Assembly (NCBI GenBank): GCA_963556495.2
Contig: OY747711.1
Coordinates: 33,932,414 to 33,996,413, forward strand
Direction: 5' to 3'
DNA: 64,000 bases
From: Valencia hispanica
Taxonomy: Eukaryota > Chordata > Actinopteri > Cyprinodontiformes > Valenciidae
The notes below the pieces were generated by a model. It did no database searches and had not been told where the DNA came from. It saw only the letters and a program-made list of their open reading frames with translations. Both the position numbers and the translations under genes were made by a program. Numbering within the stretch: position 1 is the first letter of the stretch; every line of letters starts with the position of its first letter. Positions 46,058 through 59,670 of the stretch are shown piece after piece.

Positions 46058-49000
46058 CTAGAGAGATAGAGAGTGAGAAAAAGAAGACGAATTTTAATAA
46101 AACCACACAAATAAAAAAAATTGTAAAAAATAAATAAATTAAAATCACAAAGTTATCCTGGTACAGCCAAATCACACAATGATTATACAGCCGCACTGTT
46201 ACAGTATCGTCATTCGGAGCTAGTGTTTATGGTGGATCTCCGTTTCTCTGGATATTGTGTTTGGCACAATAACTTGGATTGCTGATTGGCAGGAATGTAA
46301 GAAAATGTTCCAAGTAATTTTCTATAATCCCAGAGATGGGACACAGCTTCCATGTAACAAATTGATGGATACAAATCTTTTAACGTTATACATTAGCCAA
46401 AATTGAAGTCTTTTACACATTGCGGTCAAATAATCTTGCTTTTTTTTTCACATTATGAAATTGTGGCGATCCCTTTGAAATTTTTAACTAGAGCTTCAAA
46501 GAATCTCAAAAGCTGAAAACCTGTTTGAAAAACTACCTGTGAACAATTTAAACACTTAGAATGGATGTGGTGGTTTACAGTCAGTCCTTACAGTACTCAA
46601 AACAGAAGCAAGTCAGGTCTGAAGTCTCTCCAACACATCTGCAAGTCCTTCAAACTGTTTTAGCTTTCTTGATCTAAAATACATATCTGTTACCCAGGGC
46701 AAATTCTTATGATGCTTTACAGCAATCATCTAAATTATTCTTCCAGGATGAGTTTTCAAGATGGATTTGATACAGTCTGGGCAATTTTGGCAGAAGCCAG
46801 ACAGTCAGATGGATTATAGACTTCAGTCATAGATGCTGACCTCAGTAAAAACAACCTGAATGATATTAGAAGAGAAAATAAATTCCTGCTAAATGATGAA
46901 GCTACGCTGAACTGAAAATCCACAGAGGAAGTCAAGCCTCTGGATGGAGCATATTACAGCAGCTCTAAAATAATTAGATGATTCATGGATCAGGTGATTC
47001 AAATTTAAATGGGTAAAATACTTTTAAAGCTGTTCTGAAAACAGTTTTATGGAAGTGTCCACATGAAGTGCTGTTTGCGGCTTCTAATCCATTCAAATGA
47101 CTAACCCTCAAAGAGCACTTACTACTTCATGTAGAGATTAAAGACAGATTGCATACATCCCGAGCCATTTGTACTGAAGCAGACTTCAAAGTAAACATGT
47201 GTCCAGACAATAGTTTATGAAGACAGGGAGTCTGACTTGGCTCAACAGGTCAGTCAGTTTCTTCTTAAATGTGTGTATGTCAAACCGTCAGCACCCCACC
47301 GAATTGATGAAAGACCAATTCAGGCTGCACCGGGACATTTAAATTCAAACCCAACATAAATTATTTGGGTAAGCAGGTGGATCACACACACTGACAGCCA
47401 AAACAGAGTGATTAACCCAAACAGCTTTCATAAAAGAGAGGCATAAAAGGACGCATATGAATTGCAAACACGGCTGATATGTTCAAAAGAATAAAGAATT
47501 GAGAGAATAGCTTTGCCAAACACAGAAACTATATTGCTCCTTTGATGCTGTATTGGGGTTCAGAATACTGTAGTTTTAGCCATTAAACTTGTTTAGATTC
47601 ATTCTGAGCGTCTATCTTCATATTCCACACAGGTAAAAATGGGATCCCACACAGACAGGAGATTATGTTTTAACCACACTGTCCACTTTTGTAACATTAA
47701 TAAATAAAAACTTAAAGATGAGGAAATAATGTGGATGAAACAATGCTGAATGACCTTTTAACTGCTTCAAGAGCTTCTGATTTTTGTTTAAAGTTAGAGT
47801 GGCTTCAAAGAGTCCCTGATGCTCACAGTGACGCACTTGGAATGCTACTAAAAATGCTATCAATCAGATATAAGATAAGACAACAGCTTCCTTGTAAACA
47901 GCTACATTTTTGATCATTGCAAATTCAACTGCAATGATTGAGCAGGAAAATGTCTATGATGGCTATAGAACAATGTTTCAATTATATATTAGTCTATTTA
48001 AGTACACATCAATTACAAGTGTTCACACAAAACAAAACACAGCTCAGATCTGGTGTTATGCTAGGCACAAGGATAGCTCTGTACTCTAGTGGCATTCTGT
48101 GTTCAATTCTTCATAGGAAATAAACAAGTGTAAATATCAAACTTAATGTCTCTATCAGACATAAGCTGCAGTGCATGATGTATAGACAATATTTTTTAAA
48201 TGTGGAAAAGTTAACAAAATGTTATTTATAATCCTTAAAAGAATAAAACAAAAGGGAATCTGTAAGGACGGTCTCAAAGAGAACTGGAAACTGATATCTA
48301 CAGGTGAAAGCCTGATCGGTGAAACTCTAACCCAGTTTCCAACTGTAAGGCATGTATAGCTAAAAATGCTATGGTTTCTAAACCACTACACTTTTGTGTT
48401 ATGGCAATCCAGCATCTTAAATTCCTTTCATTGAGATGCCAAAGACAAAGTAAAATATAGCTTCTAAATCTTGGACAAAAACACAGACAGTGGCATGGAT
48501 ACCAGAAGAGTGGCAGCCATCTCTCTTTTTAATATTACAATGTTTTGAAAGAAACATTGGCAGATTGCTAAAATAGTTAGGCATCAGCATGCTAGGCACT
48601 GACCATCTTATAAACTTTAAAAATGATCAGCTGTAAAATGAAAAAAAAAAAAACTTTCCATCTAAGCAGCACAGGTGTGAGCCCTGTAACCTGTAAAGAT
48701 CAATCTGTCAGAAACTTGACAGATGGAGACAAAGTTTTGATGCAAAATGAAACCTAGAAGGATACATTGAAAAAACTGAATGTTCATGCCAGTTACTATG
48801 GTAAATTTGATTGTTCATGTAAGTTAAGCTAGCGGGGCTCTATGTGAAAGAGAAAATGTTTACGTTTTTGCAGCAGTTTTGCAGGCAGACCAACGGCAAG
48901 GGATGTTGGTGATGTTTATATTGCTCTTAAGTTAAAACTCTGAAATACTTGGTATAGTATTTATTTACAGTGAAAGGAGGTTGGAAAACAAATGTGTTGA

Positions 49001-49967
49001 GGCTGGAGATTATTTCACAATATAAAATGAGATTATGCACAAAGTGAACAAGGGTCAATCTTGTCTACATATTTAGATACCACTTCATATATATAAATTT
49101 ACAATTTTAACAGTATAATGCTCCATTTTATGAAAAAGTTTTTTTGTCTTTTGATTTGGCCTCCCGAGCATCAGGAAAATCCCTTTTCTGATACAAAAGA
49201 ATTCATCATTTTTTCCTGATAATGAATTTATTAAGTCCTGCTAAAGAAAAAGAATTACAACTTTAAATAGCAAAGTTAAAAATAAAGGTTAAAAATAACT
49301 GTTGAACAAGAGAATAAAAGCTGGAGGTAAACAAAAAAATGGTGCATAAGAAATAAGATGTGTTTTGTTGTTAAGATATTAATAAGTAAATAAGATAAAC
49401 AGCACAATAACATTTTTGGAACAAGATTTGCAGGAAGCTGAAAGGAATCTGGTATGAATCATGAGTGAGAACATGAGCTGTGTGTTCAGAGCAAAACATC
49501 CTGTTAGCGCACATGTAACCTAGTCCTGGAAGACTTGAGGGGTGGGTGCAGCACGGGGTCCCTGAGCTATGTAAAAGTGAAAAGGACATCACCTAACTTT
49601 GGCAGTCCACTAACTGTCAGCTGTAAGTTGAAAAGAAGTAAATAAGGAAATCGTGAAGGGCCCCGGTTGGCAGCCTGCCCAGGATTCTGAATCACTTCAG
49701 CTAACTTATTTTTTAGTTAGAGGTGACTCTCCTCTGAGCTCCTCCCAATGGTAGAACTCCTCACCCACTTTCTAAGTGTGAATCCAGCCTCCCATTTTAG
49801 CGTCTCATGATAAAGATCCATTTAATAAATATCTACTATGCTTAATATCTGTGTTGGTCAAAATAGCATATTTTGAAAAAAAACCTCTAGGGTGGGCATG
49901 CTCCTGCATGACGTAACAAGATAAATAACGGTGAGGTTTACCTCTTGATATATACATAAGAAATATT

Positions 49968-51336
49968 CTAGTGCGTATTCACACCAGCCTCATTTAGTTC
50001 GTTTAAAATGAACTCAAATGAGTTTCCTCCTATGGTCCGGACCTTTTGTGCCGGTGTGAAAACAACCCAGCAGACTCTGGTGCACACCGAGACCCAGCTG
50101 AAACGGTGGTCTCGGAATGGTTCCAAACAAACCCTGGTGTGGAGCAAATCAGGTGTGAAAGCAACCAAACTTTATCCCACCCATTAAACAAAATAAAACC
50201 TACCCTTTTAGTCTCACCAGGCACCCGTCTTTGTGGCACATTATGAGAAGTAATTGTTTTTTATATGTTACGGTATTTTTTATGCGTCTGCTGCCTTAAC
50301 AGGTGAATGGTCCACTGAATCCATCTATCTGCATCCTATTGTACACCTCATGTTGCATCAAACGAGCTAGACGCTCAAACATTTCTGTTAAGATTTATAG
50401 CTACATCAGAGGTCGCGCTACAATCTTTTGTTCATTTTGACTGACGGGGTCAAAAAAAAAATCCTGTCATCATCAATAAGTAGGTTATTTTCGTTCATTT
50501 TAATTTATATCAAATCCGAACAAACTGATCAGAGAATCCACATCGTGCCATCACACATCGAGCAGATTAATAAGCTACATGTATATTGAACATTTCCCCA
50601 ACTTTGGTCTGAACGCCTTCACAAGGAGCTGAACTGCGCTCCGCCTTTGCGTAATGGAGGCTGAAGCGTCACTTCAGCCATAGTTTTGAGATCAGGGAAC
50701 ATTTATCCAATTGAAGTGAACACAATACGGCAAAACTCTGAAGAAGGGGCTTTTCTATTTGCTTCAGCGGGAGAAAATCCCCTGGATGTGCTCTTTTTGC
50801 ATCAGTAGTTAAACTGTAGTGATTTGTCACCGCCAATCTGTGTCTGGTGTTGTGCCACCTGTGAATGCAGATGCAGGCCAAAGCCTCAGTATCTTCAGCG
50901 TGCTGTCAGCTTGCGGATAGCGAGATCTATTGAGTGTTCAGGTCTGAGATGATGTCATGGGAACCTTTTTTTTATTGATTTGATTGATTACTCTGTGCAT
51001 AAAGTTAAAAAATGTCTGTGCATTTGCACAAAGTCGTCAGGGGTTTGAATATTAATCTGTCAAAATGACCGACACCTTTTCAGATTTTTCCATCACAGTT
51101 TAAAAAACCGGTCAAATACAGAATATATATGTTTAACCTGACCCCTGTTGACCTATTTTCACATGGCTTCGTGGTTATACACGTTTAACTGTCCAATGGC
51201 TTAAAGACCTTTGCACATGTGTCTTTTTGTTAAGAAACTCTGGTCCTGTTGAACCGCAGCAATAAAAAAAAAAAAAATTGGTTTGGACCAATGCAAATGG
51301 TCTGAACAGACCTTCCTGGTGTGAATACACTCTTAG
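49968..51336. mobile_element. DNA transposon relic with inverted ends
   Basis: The left end ctagtgcgtattcacaccag pairs with the reverse complement of the right end, ctaagagtgtattcacacca. Internal subterminal motifs (ggtgtgaaaacaacc, aggtgtgaaagcaacc) are typical of the fish group with gtgtgaatac termini. The element is about 1.37 kb with no transposase frame. Confidence 0.65.
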
Positions 51337-52243
51337 TGTGGTTCTAAATGCCTTATGCTGGCATGTATTCAGACACACCTGACCATATGTTAAACTTTCC
51401 AGATAAAAGTGATCTGTACATGGATTAATGCTTTATAGGTTTATAAGTTAGATAAAAGGTTATAAAGGGATTTATAGGAGTGGATGAAAAAAAAAATTAT
51501 TACATTTATCATTAAGTATCTTTAAGTACATAGCTGTCCCTAACAAGCTCAAAATTCAGCTGAAGTTCCCAATCAACTAAACTTATGCAGACACGGAAGA
51601 TAAGTTTGTCTCTGTTTGGTAACAACACAACTTTAAAAAATCAACACAAATACATTGTGAAACAATTAATTAAATATATAGATAGATAGCTCAAAACTCT
51701 TCTTTCTGGCTAGTTTTTTGTCCAAACAAAATGGTGCTTTTGTGTTGGCAGGCTGTATTATAGATGTGACTGAAAAAAAGAGAGAATTAGAAGACGACAA
51801 AACCAAGAATATTTTTTGCATAATTCTTTCCCTTCATTGTGGGAAAAAATTGATTTTTTTCCATAAAAATACATAGCTCATACTTTTCTGCTTAAAGAAT
51901 CATGAACCTTTTTATTTTGTTTGGACCAGAGCAAAAGAGCATATATTTATTCTTCAGCTGTGCTCAACATAAAAACGTTCTGCTTCTGTTTTTCTTTAAA
52001 GGTTACCTGAGTTCAGTGCACTCTCCTCCGTTCCAGCAACAGTATCCAACTATTCAGCCCAGATTTGCATGTTGCAATCAGTTCTGACATCAGATCCATT
52101 TTCAAAAATATGCAGTTAATATCAACAGCTATTTCATTCGATGGCGATTTGAGAAAACAGTTATGACATTTAAAGGTAATCAAACCCACACCCTTGAAAT
52201 TCTCTCTATGTAACTTCTTAAACGAATCTCATTACTGTTACAG

Positions 52244-52386
52244 GATGCAAAGGCCGATGGACATTTGAAGGGAAACCACCCGGGGCTCGTTGTTGCCAGA
52301 TGAAGCAGCAGCGTCTGGGATTCATTATACTGCGGAAAGACGGAGGTTCTGGGAGATTCCGCTGTTTTGACAGTAAAGGAATGTAA
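52244..52386 (+). other. Possible terminal exon, unknown gene
   Basis: After a plausible acceptor (actgttacag|GATGC) an open frame of 47 codons runs to TAA: CKGRWTFEGKPPGARCCQMK, then QQRLGFIILRKDGGSGRF and CFDSKGM. The composition looks protein-like (Cys, Gly and basic residues). I do not recognise a family. A neighbouring patch at about 51998-52087 (YLSSVHSPPFQQQYPTIQPR) also follows an acceptor-like site but ends in its own stop. Confidence 0.2.
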
Positions 52387-53318
52387 ACAGCACTTATTTA
52401 TACGGTTATGACTTCAATCCACACACAACAGTCTGCAAACAATAGGGACAGAAACCCAAATGATTAAAATCACAAGGCATTTTAACCATTACATAGTTTG
52501 AGTTGGACACCACTGAAGGTTAGTGGACGGCAGAGAGGGAGCACAAGTTCAAGAAATTACAGCAACTTAAAATGGCACATATGTAAGTCATCATACATTT
52601 AGTTTTGATAGGCCATAGAGTAAAATTTATTCTGACATTATAAAAAAAACATCTGGGGCCAAATGCAAGACCAATGTATGTTCACCTGCAGCAAACCATC
52701 AGGGACTTCAGGGTTTTCAGAATTACAGTAAGTAAAGCAGTTGGGTCTTAAAACAGAATTCATCAATCAGAAGTCATGGTGTAAATCCTCTTCATTCAAA
52801 AGTAGATATTGTGTTTCCTTGTACAAATACCCTCAGGTTTTAATTAAATAGTAGCCTGACTTCAAAGAAACAATTAGATTATTTGCTGTTGCCTATGGTG
52901 TGCAAGCTGACATAAATCCATGAAATAAGGAAATTGTGAAATTCTTTTCACTGACCAGTTAAGAAAATGCTTTACCTAAAAAACGGAGCTCTTTATCCAA
53001 GGATTTATCAACCATTTGGAGGCTAACAATTGAAAACACAATCAGCTTACTTCAACTCAAGTGGTGCTAATGGTAGAGTTAGAACAGAGTAGACTACATA
53101 GGATTGTAAAGGGTTTTAGGCTCTTGTTTGCTTAACCGAAGCTGCACTAAACCACTAAAATATTGCAGGTTGTCTTTACAATGACTAGAGATCCATCAAG
53201 GAATCGATTGCTGACTAGACTTGGGACTATTCTACGTTTGATCAGTTCAGGTTAGTAGTGACAGGAAATAAAATGATAATTGGGAAAAAAGAACATGACA
53301 ATGTTGATAAAGTTAGGC

Positions 53319-54293
53319 ATTTAAATTAGTGCTGTCACAAGATTAAAAAAACTTTTAGATTAATTAATTATGACCTGTAATTAATTAATCTAATTAATCT
53401 ATTTTTTAATCTCACCTAATAATTGCTGAGAAAAGCCCTCATGTTGAGGTATTTTCTTTTAAATTCATTACATTATTGTGGTAGAACAAACGATTGATAC
53501 ATGAAATTTAAAAAAACTGGCTTTATGAAGTCATTTATTGTATTTAACAGACTTGAACAGATGCAGTCCCAGCCACTTACATTCTGCTGTTTTTGTGACT
53601 AGTCCCAAGTGGCGCCTCCAACCTTCAGCTTCGAGCATGCGCGCTTCATTAGCGTTCTGGACGCAGTGGGGCAAATATCTTCTCTGAGTCCAACTGTGTT
53701 ACGGGTTAAAACAACACGTAATATGCGCATTATTTTTGATACCGATGGCTTGCCATACCAGTGGACCTGGGCGGCCGGGTGGAGCTGCAGTGTACAGTGC
53801 AGACTGCCTTCTGTTAACTCTGAGATGGGAGAGTGCCCCGCTGCTTGGTGAGAAGAGTAACGTTACATGTTTCACCCAAAAGTTTCCATTAACCCCATAA
53901 AAATTTGCTAGATTTGCTGCTAGTTTTTTATTTTTTATTTTAAAGAATAGCTAGAAGGGTCTAAAAACTCGCCAAATATAGCAAAGTTGGGAACACTGTC
54001 GGCAACTCACCGTTCCTCCTCATCTCGCCCTCCCCACCACGACAGAAGCCAGTCATCTTCTGATGAGTTTACAGCCAACCGATGTCCACTTCAGGGTGTG
54101 GTAAACCACGAACAACTCAAGCACAGGAAGCCCCGTGAATAAAACTGGTTTTATTTAAAGGGAACTCGCATGCAGAAACTGGAAAAATAAAGATTAAAAA
54201 TTTCATTAACGCGATTAAATAAAATAGCGCGCTAAATATGGCTGTAATTAATTGATGCAATTAACGAGATAATTGAACACCCCTAATTTAAAT
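53319..54293. mobile_element. Non-autonomous hAT element with 8-bp TSD
   Basis: The element (53327-54285, 959 bp) starts tagtgctgtcac and ends gaacacccccta-like (reads aacacccctaatt). The reverse complement of its right end is TAGGGGTGTTCAATTATC. It is flanked by identical 8-mers, atttaaat (53319-53326 and 54286-54293). Subterminal aattaattaa and gcgattaaat motifs are typical. An 80-codon ORF inside (53609-53851) is not a transposase. Confidence 0.8.
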
Positions 54294-55892
54294 TCAGCAC
54301 AATTGACAGTAAACGTGGGCTATCAGGCATGGACCCATCGTTATTTAAACAAAACAGAGATGAGATTGCAGTACCAGTAGTGAAACTTAATATGCATCAT
54401 TTTAGGCTTGTACAAAGTATTTGCACTTTCAAACAGTACTGAAAATGGGTTTTGTACATCAATATATGACCAGTTTAGATTTTGTATTTTTTCTGAGTTT
54501 ACTTGTAATCCCTAATGTTCCATACTTCTTAAGGGAATTCAGTGTTTTATTTTAATGAATGTCAGTAACTATTCATATTTATTTTCTTTTTTTGTTTGTT
54601 TGTATTGAAACAGATGATATCTTAGAAACTTGACAGTTAATTTGAGATTGCATTTTTTGCCATTTTGCCTAGCTAAATTGATAATTAATTGGATGGTAGG
54701 AAACTTAATATAGATTTTCTTTTCCATTATTAAAGACTATTTATGAACCTTGTTAGTCATCAAATTTGACTCAGCTTGTCATTTTTCAGTTTTTAGCAGC
54801 GAGAATGTAAGAAGCTGTAAAGGAACCTGCTGGACTAGTAAATGTAGACATTCCTTCGGATATCTCAGAGTTAAGCTAAGGGTCTGTAAGGAAACACAAG
54901 ACTGCTGTTAGTATACCAACAGTCCTAATCATGCTAATGACTAATAAGATAATGATGACCTTTTAGAATGTGACCTCTAATCATTTTGTCTTTGTTTTGA
55001 AGCATTAATAAAGTCCTGTTTAACTGCAGAGCTGTGTATAACTGGTTTTCTTCCCCACACACACACCATCAGTACGTTGGCATGCAAATCTAAATCGAGC
55101 CTCAGACAAAAATCAAGCTAATACTTTAACCATAATGGGAGCCTGTATCCCAGTTTACATGTCACTCAGAAACTCAAATTATTGAATGAAGTGTGTTTGA
55201 CTCCACGACATTAGGTGGCGACATGCGCCCTTACCCGTTGGTATTTTTTCCGGTTGGACTAGAGCGTCACACAGCTAGTAAACAAATGTTGGGAGCAGTG
55301 AAGCAGACGGAGTAAAAGCAGAATATCCACAATTAGCAAAGAAATGGATGACAACAATGCTGCAGCATAGTACATTTTTAAGTACTGTACTGTTTGATTA
55401 TGTTACACTCATTCCTGGTGGTCGTTCTGGTGTTGTTATTCCCGCTTCCACGGCTCATCACTTCCTGAACGGGGAGTGCCCAGGATGCTAATAGCTCGGC
55501 TTAGATGTGTTGGAGTTTACATGCAGAGAAGTTCAGTTTTCTAACCGCATTATCTGGGTGCGTTAGCTCAATTAAGAGAAAGCCAGTTTGGTTCCACTCC
55601 AGCAGGACTAAGGTGTACATGCATTTCAAAAGTCCGAATACAGTTGGACTAAGGCAATAACTTGGTTTTCTCTCACTGCATGTAAACACACTGAGTGTGA
55701 CATGGCCTCTGGTTCTTTTAAAAACAATTAATGCTTGATCACTTAAATGCTTTTCAATGCTCCACATTTGTAATACTTAATGAATGAACCACTTAATCTA
55801 ATGCATAGGAGCAAAGCTAAGCCTTTTACTCTCATATATGAAGTTGAACTTTGCTATTATTTTAAAATAACATTGTAGAAAGAAACCTGCAA

Positions 55893-56020
55893 TGGACTTG
55901 CGACCTGTCCAGGGTGTACCCTGCCTGTTGCCCGATGATTGCTGGAGATAGGCACCAGCCCCCCCGCAACCCTGCATAGGATGGACGGGTACAGATAATG
56001 GGTGGATGGATGGATGGATA
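55893..56020 (+). mobile_element. LINE 3' tail (L2-type), plus orientation
   Basis: The stretch gcgacctgtccagggtgtac, then gatgattgctggagataggc and a tail tggatggatggatgg is a very common fish LINE end. An inverted copy lies 280 bp away at 56302-56427. Confidence 0.75.
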
Positions 56021-56301
56021 TTTATTTATCAACTTCCCAGATAAATTGAAAAGGTCGCTGTATTAACAATATGAGGATTGGAAATGTAAATGTATTGGGA
56101 AAAACCCCAACTATTTCTCAAAGGCTACCCAAATTGTTAGAGCTACCTTGCTCTGCATCTAAATCTAGAAATATAGTAGAATCCTGGACAGAGGTATCTA
56201 TAAATGAAACCCAGCAGTAAAGAAAATTACATGTTTACTCCTTTACAAGATCCTTAAATGTGCTGTGCATTATATCATACGACATTCAGTTTCTTTCTAC
56301 A

Positions 56302-56427
56302 ATCCATCCATCGATTATCTGTACCGTCTATCCTATGCAGGGTTGCGGGTGGGCTGGTGCCTATCTCCAGCAGTCATGGGGCGAAAGGCGGGGTACACCC
56401 TGGACAGGTCGCCAGTCCATTGCAGGA
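56302..56427 (-). mobile_element. LINE 3' tail (L2-type), minus orientation
   Basis: This is the reverse of the element at 55893-56020: atccatccatcgattatctg, ggttgcgggtgggctggtgc, ggtacaccctggacaggtcg and cagtccattgcagg. The two copies face each other tail to tail. Confidence 0.75.
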
Positions 56428-57749
56428 TAATTAAATATATTATTTACAATTCAGAAATTGGAATCGGCCAAAAACAAAATTTGCAGATCTGACAACATAG
56501 GAACATACAAATAGATCAGTGACATTAGAAAAAAATCATACTGTTGATGCAGGTGTTTACATAGACCATCTTCGAGCTATCCACCAAAAAACAGTAGAGT
56601 ATAAGAAAATTATTAGCTATAAAATAAAAGATTCAATATAAAGGAAACTCCTCACATACACCTTTTTGGAGGATGAGTCAAATTTGGCAAAACAAAATAT
56701 TAAAATAAAAAATACTAAAACATTATGTTTCCATAGAGCTGGATTTGTCTTCTTTTGCATAAGGTTCAAGCACATAAATATGTACAACGTTTTAATTATC
56801 TAAAAAAACTAACCTTATATGGTTTTTTGCTGGCAGGCCATGTTAATGACTGTTAATTTCACAATCTCTTTTTTTTACTTCTCCTCTAAAGGACCTCTGC
56901 TTTTATTCAGTCTATGTTTATCTTCCAATTGTAAATGAAGAAATGAGACCACAATGCTTTCCTCCAGTTCTTCAAAAGCTGCTTAAACTTTACATTTCTG
57001 AAATTGAAATGTTGATTGCTTGATTTTCTTTGACACCACTTCATCACAACAGGTAGAAACCTGTAGTGTAAAATCTCTTTTACACACAAAAAGGGCAGCA
57101 GTGAAGTAGTAGTGGGAGGGATTTTAAACCTCTTGACCACAAACAAACAAAAAAACACTATATCTCTAGCTACAGTTACAGTTTCTTATGTTGCCATGTA
57201 TGCTGGCATATTGAAAAATATGTTATATAGGTCTAAACAAGAAAATACCGGCAAAAAAGTTCTGTTATGTCTTGCTCTGAATAGTTCATGTGTATTAGTA
57301 TCAAAGGTGCGGAATTCACACTTTTGCATGAGGATGGGATAGGCTACTTTTTAAATGATCTCACAGTCTCATTATTGAACTTTTCATTTTTAAGGATGAA
57401 CAGAACAGTTGGAGATGACATTGTCATGCTCTTAGGTAATAATAGGTCCTGCGATGTTTCAGATGCAGTTGTATCGATTATATAGAGCTACAGCGCCAAT
57501 GCAGTATAATTTATTCAACGTATTGAGGAAATCCATGGCAGGTTTGCTTAGCTGATGAGCACATTATGAATGGCACGAGTTATTTTACTAAAGCGTTAAC
57601 CCTTTCTACACTATTGAAACACAAAATGAGATAAAAAAAGAGTGTCAGTTATATTCAACATTAAAAAGCAAACAGAAATATGAAGTGCACCAGCTTATTT
57701 AATTAAATCACAAAAACTACTTCTAAAATTACTGCTACACTAATCAAAT

Positions 57750-58160
57750 CAAATCAAACTTTATTTATAAAGCGCTTTTCATACAAGAAGTTGCATCACA
57801 AAGTGCTTTACAGATTAAAATGACCCCACATAAAACCACCTTCCCTTCCCTCCCCCACAGATTTAAAGCATGGTCACAGTTATACCCCCCTCCCCCCAAC
57901 CCAACTCCCATGCACACACACAGTTAGAAGAAAAAGTAAAAAAGGACATTGGGCCGAGTGTAGATGAACCATGCAAGGAAACGCCGTCAGAGGAGCCATC
58001 TGCCCCGGCAGCGGTAGACTAACAGCAGCAGCCGAGGAAACCGACACAGGGCACCCAGTGGAGGCAAGGCCAAGACCCCCACCTCCACCCAAGCTCCACC
58101 TGGAGAGCACCCAGGCAGCCACAGCCGACCACCGCTCCCGGGGCAGAGGGCTCTAACAAT
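57750..58160. repeat. Dispersed fish repeat (CTTTATTTATAAAGCGC family)
   Basis: It starts with a short AATCA repeat, then actttatttataaagcgctt and cacaaagtgctttacag. This is the reverse of a LINE-like 3' end that is common in teleosts. A C-rich part follows (gaccaccgctcccggggcag). The long minus-strand frames here are repeat-derived. Confidence 0.55.
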
Positions 58161-58599
58161 ACTAACTCTATTAAGAAAAGTTTATGCAAGACACCACCTA
58201 TGAGTCCATCAGCTAACATTTCATAACAAATGACAGCTCTGATTAAGGGAAAATCAACAGCAATATTTCCTAAAGTGAAACAGACAGATACAAAAACAAG
58301 ACTCAAGAACGGACCTGACTAAAACATAAACGAGTACATTTGGTGATTGTCATATTTTCACAACAGCTATCAACTATTATTTCCTCCTGTGAGCATTATA
58401 GCTCATAAACAGACATAGCAAAACACACGTAACTTACAGATCAGCCATTAATCTGTCCACTTGAAAAGCCAAGCAGATCCAAAAACTGTTGCACCCATTA
58501 TTTCTCTGAAACTTTAACTAATCTAAATCTAAAACGGAGAGCCAAAACAAATCTTGAAACAAAACTGCAAAAAAGAGCTTAGTATACATACATAAAGTA

Positions 58600-58877
<278 letters not shown>

Positions 58878-58899
58878 AGTTAAAGTTTCATTCCGGAAT

Positions 58900-59410
58900 T
58901 GCGCCGCTCAAGGTGGCAGCATGTTGGAGTAGCTCTGTTACTTTGGTTCATATTTTTTTTTTTTTTTAACTTTAATTCTTCCATTTTTGGTGGAAATATT
59001 GTTTTTGTTTTTGTGGACGGCTGTTCTCTCTGGTTTTGAATGCTGGAAGGATTTTTGCTGATACTTTTTATTTTTGGACATTTGTTATGATGCATAACCA
59101 TGGCAACAAGGTGGTTTACAACTGGCAGCAGCTGATTAACATCACAAAAGCTCAAATAATACCTCAACTACAGCCACAAAACCCTGATGAGTTGAAAAGA
59201 AGACGCCATAGATCCAGAGTATCTTCTACATCAGACAACTACAGAGCGTCTTCAGTCAGAGGCTTCTTCAGATCTGCAGAGCGCTACAAGAGATCATCCC
59301 TACCCACAGCCATCGGCATCTACAACAAATCTTTGAAGGAACTTGCATAATGAGTTACAACAACATTTAATTTCCCTTTGGGATTAATAAAGTAATTTTG
59401 AATTTGAATA
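58900..59410 (+). pseudogene. Internally deleted LINE (5' end joined to 3' end)
   Basis: The left part matches a fish LINE start: ORF MHNHGNKVVYNWQQLINITK then AQIIPQLQPQNPDELKRRRH. It passes directly to a C-terminal-like piece ([20 protein letters not shown]) with a stop. It ends with a classic LINE tail, ccctttgggattaataaagt. The whole reverse-transcriptase region is absent, so the copy cannot move on its own. Confidence 0.6.
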
Positions 59411-59543
59411 TATATGTATATATGTATATATATATGTATATATGTATATATATATGTATATATATATGTATATATATATGTATATATGTATATATATATG
59501 TATATATATATATATGTATATATACATATATATATATACATAC
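59408..59543. repeat. TATATG/TA microsatellite
   Basis: About 135 bp of (TA)n and TATATG units, starting directly at the LINE tail. This is probably expansion of the element's own terminal repeat. It produces Tyr/Ile ORFs on both strands, which are artefacts. Confidence 0.95.
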
Positions 59544-59670
59544 ATTTTTACACTAGGGGATTCACGTGCATTGACAAGCGATACCCTCTAACATTACAGA
59601 TTTTCAAGTCTTGGTCAGCCTTCGTTGCGTGTCAAATGTCTTCATCCCAGGTACATTTTCTATATTTCAA

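Noticed and set aside
53609..53851. 80-codon plus-strand ORF starting MAPPTFSFEH
   Set aside because: It lies inside the hAT element 53327-54285, has no splice context and resembles no transposase; it is treated as non-coding.
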